Of a stretch of 10,559 bases of DNA, positions 7,200 to 10,559 are shown piece by piece. A program made the translations under genes and the position numbers. The first letter of the stretch is position 1. Each line of letters starts with the position of its first letter. Below the pieces are notes generated by a model. It had not been told where the DNA came from, did not search any database, and saw nothing but the letters and a program-made list of their open reading frames with translations. The DNA comes from an uncultured Eubacteriales bacterium (lineage in GTDB: Bacteria; Bacillota; Clostridia; Oscillospirales; Acutalibacteraceae): contig ONWP01000197.1 in assembly GCA_900321595.1 (NCBI GenBank), positions 1 to 10,559 on the forward strand, written 5' to 3'.

Positions 7200-9047
7200 C
7201 TACACAAAATCCGGTCCGTCGTCATGGAATTTTTCGGTAAACGCCGCCTTCAGCTTCGCGTAATTTTCCGCGGGGATCTCGGGATCCCCCTTGGAATACG
7301 GCGGCACATACTGATCGCCCGCGGCGCTTCGAACGGTACACTGTGTGTCGTTTCTCCACTGTTCGCGCTGTTTTTTGTCGCGCAGATCCGGGATCTGCAT
7401 CGGTACGCCGCCGGCAAGAACGCTCCTGTAAGCGAACATACCGGGCAGGAAATAGTCAAGCGCTTCAAAGATATCGATCACATCCGCGTCCGCGTATCCT
7501 CTGAGCGCAAGCACGACGTTTTTGACCATATAGAAATCGGAACCGCCGTGACCGAAGACCTCAGCGCTGTGCGTCAGGAAATCGGACGTATCCGTCACGA
7601 CCGGCGCACTCTTGTTATCGCCCTCATTTTCATCACAGTTGACGTAGAGCCGGTGTACGCCGTCGAGTTCCGAGTCCTCACGGGCGGATTCCATTCGCCC
7701 TTTGGAGCCGTAAATGCTGTACCAGACGGAGTTCTTCGACGGACCGACGCCGTGCGCGCTTTTGAGCACCGCGCCGTTTTCAAGCGTCACCATCTCGATT
7801 CCGACGCTGCCGGCGCGCGCGCCCATGCGGTGCATCCGCGCGTTGTGCGGCAGTTCAAATCCGGTCACGCGCACCGGCCGCAGTCCGCTGATATGCACGA
7901 GCGGCCCGAGCGAATGCGTACAATAGTAGAACGCGCTCATCGTATTGCGCCAGTGCTCCGGAGTCGCGAAGGTCAGCGGCGCCCAATCCGGTTCACAGTT
8001 GTGCATATACTCGCCCTCGCCGTACTCGAAGTCGCCGAGTACGCCGTCGCGCACCAGCTGGCGCATTTTGCGCGGCGCCGGCATATAGCAGTAGTTTTCC
8101 GCGTAGAAATACCGCTTTCCCGTTCGCTCGATGCACTCGATCAGCTCGACAGCTTCCTTCATTGTACGTACAGGCAGGACTTCACTCAGGACGTTTTTGC
8201 CCGCTTCCATACAGCGGATCGCGTAGGGCGCGTGTTCATCGGCAAAGTTCGCGAGCATCACAAGATCCATATCGTGCTGAATAAACGACTCAAAATCGCT
8301 GTAAAACGTAACGCCGCCCTTCTCGCCATACGTCTTTTTCGCGCGCGCGAGCGCGTAGGGCCATCCGTCGCATACGGCGACCAGCTCCGCGTCCCGCGAA
8401 GCTTCACAGTACTGCATGACGAACTGCCCGCGGCCTGCGCCGAATACGCCGATCCTGATCTTCGGCGCGGCTTCAAGATACCGGACGATCTCGCAGTTTT
8501 CATCCACCATCGGCGTTTTGCCGATCTCAAGCAGCGTAAAAAGACTCTGCCAGCGCTCGGTCATCCCCTCGTCGTACTCAACAGGAACAAAGCCGGCGGT
8601 CAGATAACTTTTGACCGCGCTCACGCGCCAGTCGTCGGTCGTCAAATAACTGTAAGCCGCGCCGGCGTCGTCAAGCTTCTTTAACGCTGCGGCGCACAGA
8701 TATTTGGACAGTCCTTCCCCTCTGTGATCGGTACGCACCGCGACCATATGCACCTGACCGTAGTTGCCTTCGGGATGATAGATCGCCGTGATCGTCGCGA
8801 TATGCTCCCCGTCCTTATCCAGGAACATGCAGTCGGTTTCGGGCACGCAGTCGTCCGTATCGATGATCCTGTCGTCAAATGCCTGCGTTCCGGCGTCATC
8901 GGCAACAAGTCCGTTTCGGCAGATCTGCGCCCAGGCAAGTTTATCTTCGTCACAATCATGTCTGTACGTTGTAAGCTTCAGCTCCGGCGGCAGCGTGACC
9001 GCGGGAACGGGCGTCCCTTTCACAAAATACATTTTCAGCTGTTTCAA
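7200..9047 (-). CDS. GNAT acetyltransferase fused to a Gfo/Idh/MocA (GH109-like) oxidoreductase-fold domain
   Basis: A 615-residue cytosolic two-domain protein. Residues about 25-175 are a GNAT N-acetyltransferase: the acetyl-CoA motif reads VRTDHRGEGLSKYL (HRGEG at 108-112), followed by the family-typical TTDDWR and SYLTAGFVPV. Residues about 196-560 are a Gfo/Idh/MocA NAD(P)-binding protein with GVFGAGRG at 200-207. The usual EKP motif is replaced by EVLP (289-292), losing the catalytic lysine. EGEYMH (344-349), YCTH (375-378) and HGGSDF (500-505) resemble the GH109 NAD-dependent glycosidase branch, where a Tyr-x-x-His pair is functional. No signal peptide is present. The start is TTG at 9047, chosen because GGAGGTG (9060-9054) lies at ideal distance; an in-frame TTG at 9062 overlaps that site. 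It is divergent from a sugar symporter, which suggests amino-sugar or glycoside metabolism; acceptor and substrate are unknown. Confidence 0.85.
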   Translation of the reverse strand: MKQLKMYFVKGTPVPAVTLPPELKLTTYRHDCDEDKLAWAQICRNGLVADDAGTQAFDDRIIDTDDCVPETDCMFLDKDGEHIATITAIYHPEGNYGQVHMVAVRTDHRGEGLSKYLCAAALKKLDDAGAAYSYLTTDDWRVSAVKSYLTAGFVPVEYDEGMTERWQSLFTLLEIGKTPMVDENCEIVRYLEAAPKIRIGVFGAGRGQFVMQYCEASRDAELVAVCDGWPYALARAKKTYGEKGGVTFYSDFESFIQHDMDLVMLANFADEHAPYAIRCMEAGKNVLSEVLPVRTMKEAVELIECIERTGKRYFYAENYCYMPAPRKMRQLVRDGVLGDFEYGEGEYMHNCEPDWAPLTFATPEHWRNTMSAFYYCTHSLGPLVHISGLRPVRVTGFELPHNARMHRMGARAGSVGIEMVTLENGAVLKSAHGVGPSKNSVWYSIYGSKGRMESAREDSELDGVHRLYVNCDENEGDNKSAPVVTDTSDFLTHSAEVFGHGGSDFYMVKNVVLALRGYADADVIDIFEALDYFLPGMFAYRSVLAGGVPMQIPDLRDKKQREQWRNDTQCTVRSAAGDQYVPPYSKGDPEIPAENYAKLKAAFTEKFHDDGPDFV

Positions 9048-9053
9048 ACGTGA

Positions 9054-9060
9054 CACCTCC
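9054..9060 (-). promoter_or_regulatory. Ribosome binding site that sets a TTG start
   Basis: GGAGGTG on the minus strand, with eight bases from GGAGG to the TTG at 9047-9045. The predicted transcript begins near 9063, so the longer reading from TTG 9062 would be essentially leaderless and would have the ribosome binding site inside the coding sequence. The first ATG (9032-9030) is over 20 bases away, too far for this site. Confidence 0.75.
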
Positions 9061-9069
9061 AATGCTTGT

Positions 9070-9098
9070 ATTTTAGCAAATCAGATTCCGGCTTGCAA
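9070..9098 (-). promoter_or_regulatory. Sigma-A-type promoter of the GNAT-fusion gene
   Basis: On the minus strand TTGCAA (9098-9093) and TAAAAT (9075-9070) are separated by 17 bases. The predicted start, near 9063, gives a short leader of about 16 bases before the TTG codon. Confidence 0.7.
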
Positions 9099-9105
9099 CT
9101 TATTT

Positions 9106-9119
9106 TCGGAAATTTCCGA
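9106..9119. promoter_or_regulatory. Perfect 14-bp palindrome, candidate operator
   Basis: TCGGAAATTTCCGA is a perfect inverted repeat with no loop. It lies 7 bases upstream of the minus-strand -35 box (9098) and 32 bases upstream of the plus-strand -35 box (9152), in the divergent intergenic region. The size and symmetry fit a dimeric repressor or activator site. There is no regulator gene in the window, so the binding protein is unknown. Confidence 0.4.
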
Positions 9120-9151
9120 CTCGAAATACTGATTAATTTCATAAAATCCAC

Positions 9152-9180
9152 TTGTAAACCGGGAATGATTATAGTATAAT
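9152..9180 (+). promoter_or_regulatory. Sigma-A-type promoter of the GPH symporter gene
   Basis: TTGTAA (9152-9157) and a perfect TATAAT (9175-9180) with a 17-base spacer. The predicted start is near 9187, giving a leader of about 27 bases before the ATG at 9214. Confidence 0.8.
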
Positions 9181-9213
9181 TTACCAAAAGTTCCATTCAA
9201 AGGAGAAAGCGAC

Positions 9214-10559
9214 ATGAGCGATAAGAAGATCGCGGCCCCCAAACCGGTGCGGTATGTCAGCAACAAAGAATTATGGATGTTCTCTCTGGGCGGCTTCGGG
9301 CAGGGCATGATCTACGCCATGATGTCCAGTTATATCAGCGACTACTACCTGAACGTACTGCATCTGACGCCGGTCTTCGTGCTCCTGCTGATGCTGCTGG
9401 CCCGCGTCTGGGATGCGATCAACGATCCGCTGATGGGTATGATCGTCGACCGCAAAACGACAAAATGGGGCAAGATGAAGCCGTACATTCTGTTCGCCGC
9501 GGCGCCGATCGCGATCCTGACCTTCCTGATGTACCTGAGCCCGAACCTCGCGCCGGCTAAGCTGATGATCTATTCCGCGATCGTCTACGTGCTCTGGGGC
9601 ATGATGTACACCATGGCGGACGTGCCTTTCTGGGGCATTCCCAATGTGATGACGCCGGATCCGGACGAGCGCAGCCATATCATATCCTTCTCCAAGATCT
9701 GGAACAGCGTCGGCTCCGCGTTCCCCGAGATCCTGTTTTTCATCTTCGGCTTTGCTCTGCCGAAAATCATTCAGAAAGTCAGCGCTGAAACTGCAAACAA
9801 TCCGGAACAGGTTGAAAAGATCAAATATTTGTCCATCGCGTGCACCGTCATCATTATCGGCATCGCGCTGTATGTCAACTCCTATTTCCACATTCGTGAG
9901 CGCGCGGTTCCCCCGGTCAAGAAAAGACAGAAGGGCGAACCCACACAGCTCAAGAGACTGTTCACCTGCAAGCCGCTGCTTCTTGTCATCGCAATGGGCG
10001 TTCTTTCCAGCGGCCGTTATATGGTGCAGGCGGCAGCGATCCACGTCGCCCGCTACGCGTTTTATATCGGCAAACCGCTCGACGGCATGAGTCTCGCTGA
10101 CAAAACAGCGGCGATCAACGCGTCCGTCGGTACTGTCAAAACGATCTTCCAGGTCTGCGCCATTGTCGGCATGTTCGGCTCTACGCTTCTCATGCCCGCG
10201 CTCATGCGCAGGTTTGACTATAAAAAACTGCTGATCACAACCTGTCTCGGCGGCTTCGGTGCCAGCATCTTCACGACGCTGATCGGCTGGTTCTTCCGTG
10301 AGAGCCCCTATTGTCTCTACTTCTGCATTCCGTTCGTCATCATCTCCTGCATCCCGCTGGGCGTGATCAACACGATCTCCATCGCGATGATTTACGATTG
10401 TCTGGACTACATGGAGCTGCGGACAGGCCACCGCGACAACGCGCTCGGCGCGGCCTGTCAGGGCTTCATCAACAAGCTCGGTTCCGCGCTGTCCACCTGC
10501 GGCATCGTCGTCATGTATATGGCGATTGGTTTTGAGCCGTCTCAAATGCTCAACTCCAC
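9214..10559 (+). CDS. GPH-family (MelB-type) sugar:cation symporter (3' partial)
   Basis: A polytopic membrane protein of the glycoside-pentoside-hexuronide:cation symporter family within the major facilitator superfamily, expected to import a sugar or glycoside with Na+ or H+. The frame is open from the ATG at 9214 to the window edge (448 residues), which is close to the usual family length, so only the C-terminus is missing. The helix II signature RVWDAINDPLMG (64-75) carries Asp67 and Asp71, equivalent to the cation-site pair of MelB. It is followed by Asp79 and the KWGKMKPYIL loop, then DVPFWGIPNVMTPDPDER (136-153), the family's cytoplasmic loop. Many hydrophobic helices follow, with a basic central loop around RERAVPPVKKRQKG. 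AGGAGA precedes the ATG at normal spacing and the promoter is at 9152-9180. It is divergent from the GNAT/GH109-like gene, which may act on its substrate; the sugar itself cannot be read from sequence. Confidence 0.92.
   Translation, partial: MSDKKIAAPKPVRYVSNKELWMFSLGGFGQGMIYAMMSSYISDYYLNVLHLTPVFVLLLMLLARVWDAINDPLMGMIVDRKTTKWGKMKPYILFAAAPIAILTFLMYLSPNLAPAKLMIYSAIVYVLWGMMYTMADVPFWGIPNVMTPDPDERSHIISFSKIWNSVGSAFPEILFFIFGFALPKIIQKVSAETANNPEQVEKIKYLSIACTVIIIGIALYVNSYFHIRERAVPPVKKRQKGEPTQLKRLFTCKPLLLVIAMGVLSSGRYMVQAAAIHVARYAFYIGKPLDGMSLADKTAAINASVGTVKTIFQVCAIVGMFGSTLLMPALMRRFDYKKLLITTCLGGFGASIFTTLIGWFFRESPYCLYFCIPFVIISCIPLGVINTISIAMIYDCLDYMELRTGHRDNALGAACQGFINKLGSALSTCGIVVMYMAIGFEPSQMLNS

Noticed and set aside
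8463..8523. Possible frameshift or assembly join fusing two separate genes (GNAT and oxidoreductase)
   Set aside because: The frame is continuous across the junction, with no internal stop, no ribosome binding site and no good start codon before the second domain. A real fusion is more likely, though reads across the junction would settle it.
7224..8684. Plus-strand open frame of 486 residues opposite the GNAT fusion gene
   Set aside because: It is antisense to a gene with clear domains and a ribosome binding site. Its product is rich in Arg, His and Val with no recognisable motif, as expected from the complement of GC-rich codons.
9271..10545. Minus-strand open frame of 424 residues opposite the symporter gene
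   Set aside because: The plus-strand frame is a clear GPH symporter with promoter and ribosome binding site. The antisense product is Arg/Asp/His-rich and resembles no family I recognise.

Overview
The window looks like a chromosomal segment of a mid-to-high GC, low-complexity-tolerant Firmicute, most likely an uncultured gut-type Clostridia (Oscillospirales-like). This is inferred from the protein families (a second GyrA/ParC-type subunit, a Na/Pi-cotransporter-PhoU protein, a clostripain-family C11 peptidase, a GPH sugar symporter), from strong AGGAGG-type ribosome binding sites, and from sigma-A promoters with 17-bp spacers. No mobile element, phage gene, tRNA, rRNA or CRISPR array is visible.

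Layout. (1) Plus strand, 1-3558: the 3' part of a type IIA topoisomerase A subunit (ParC-like, 5' end outside the window), then 27 bases later a Na/Pi cotransporter family protein with a PhoU-like tail; the two are probably co-transcribed. (2) A hairpin at 3564-3598 separates this pair from the convergent minus-strand genes. (3) Minus strand, 3610-9047, read from right to left: a GNAT acetyltransferase fused to a Gfo/Idh/MocA oxidoreductase-fold domain with GH109-like motifs (7200-9047), a secreted alkaline-phosphatase-superfamily protein (6108-7124), and a large membrane-anchored C11 (clostripain-like) cysteine peptidase (3610-6003). Each has its own recognisable promoter, and a terminator lies between the last two. 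(4) Plus strand, 9214 to the right edge: a GPH (MelB-type) sugar:cation symporter, truncated by the window edge and divergent from the GNAT fusion gene.

The most interesting region is the divergent pair at 7200-10559. A cytosolic fusion protein carrying motifs of the NAD-dependent glycosidase branch of Gfo/Idh/MocA proteins faces a sugar symporter across a 166-base intergenic region. That region holds two back-to-back promoters and a perfect 14-bp palindrome that could be an operator. A role in uptake and processing of an amino sugar or glycoside is plausible but inferred. The C11 peptidase is also unusual: it has a cytoplasmic Gly-rich tail, one membrane helix, Gly/Ser spacers on both sides of the catalytic domain, and a C-terminal beta-rich region I cannot assign.

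No stretch of more than 300 bases lacks a gene; the longest intergenic gap is 9048-9213. Long open frames on the opposite strands of the real genes are treated as shadows.
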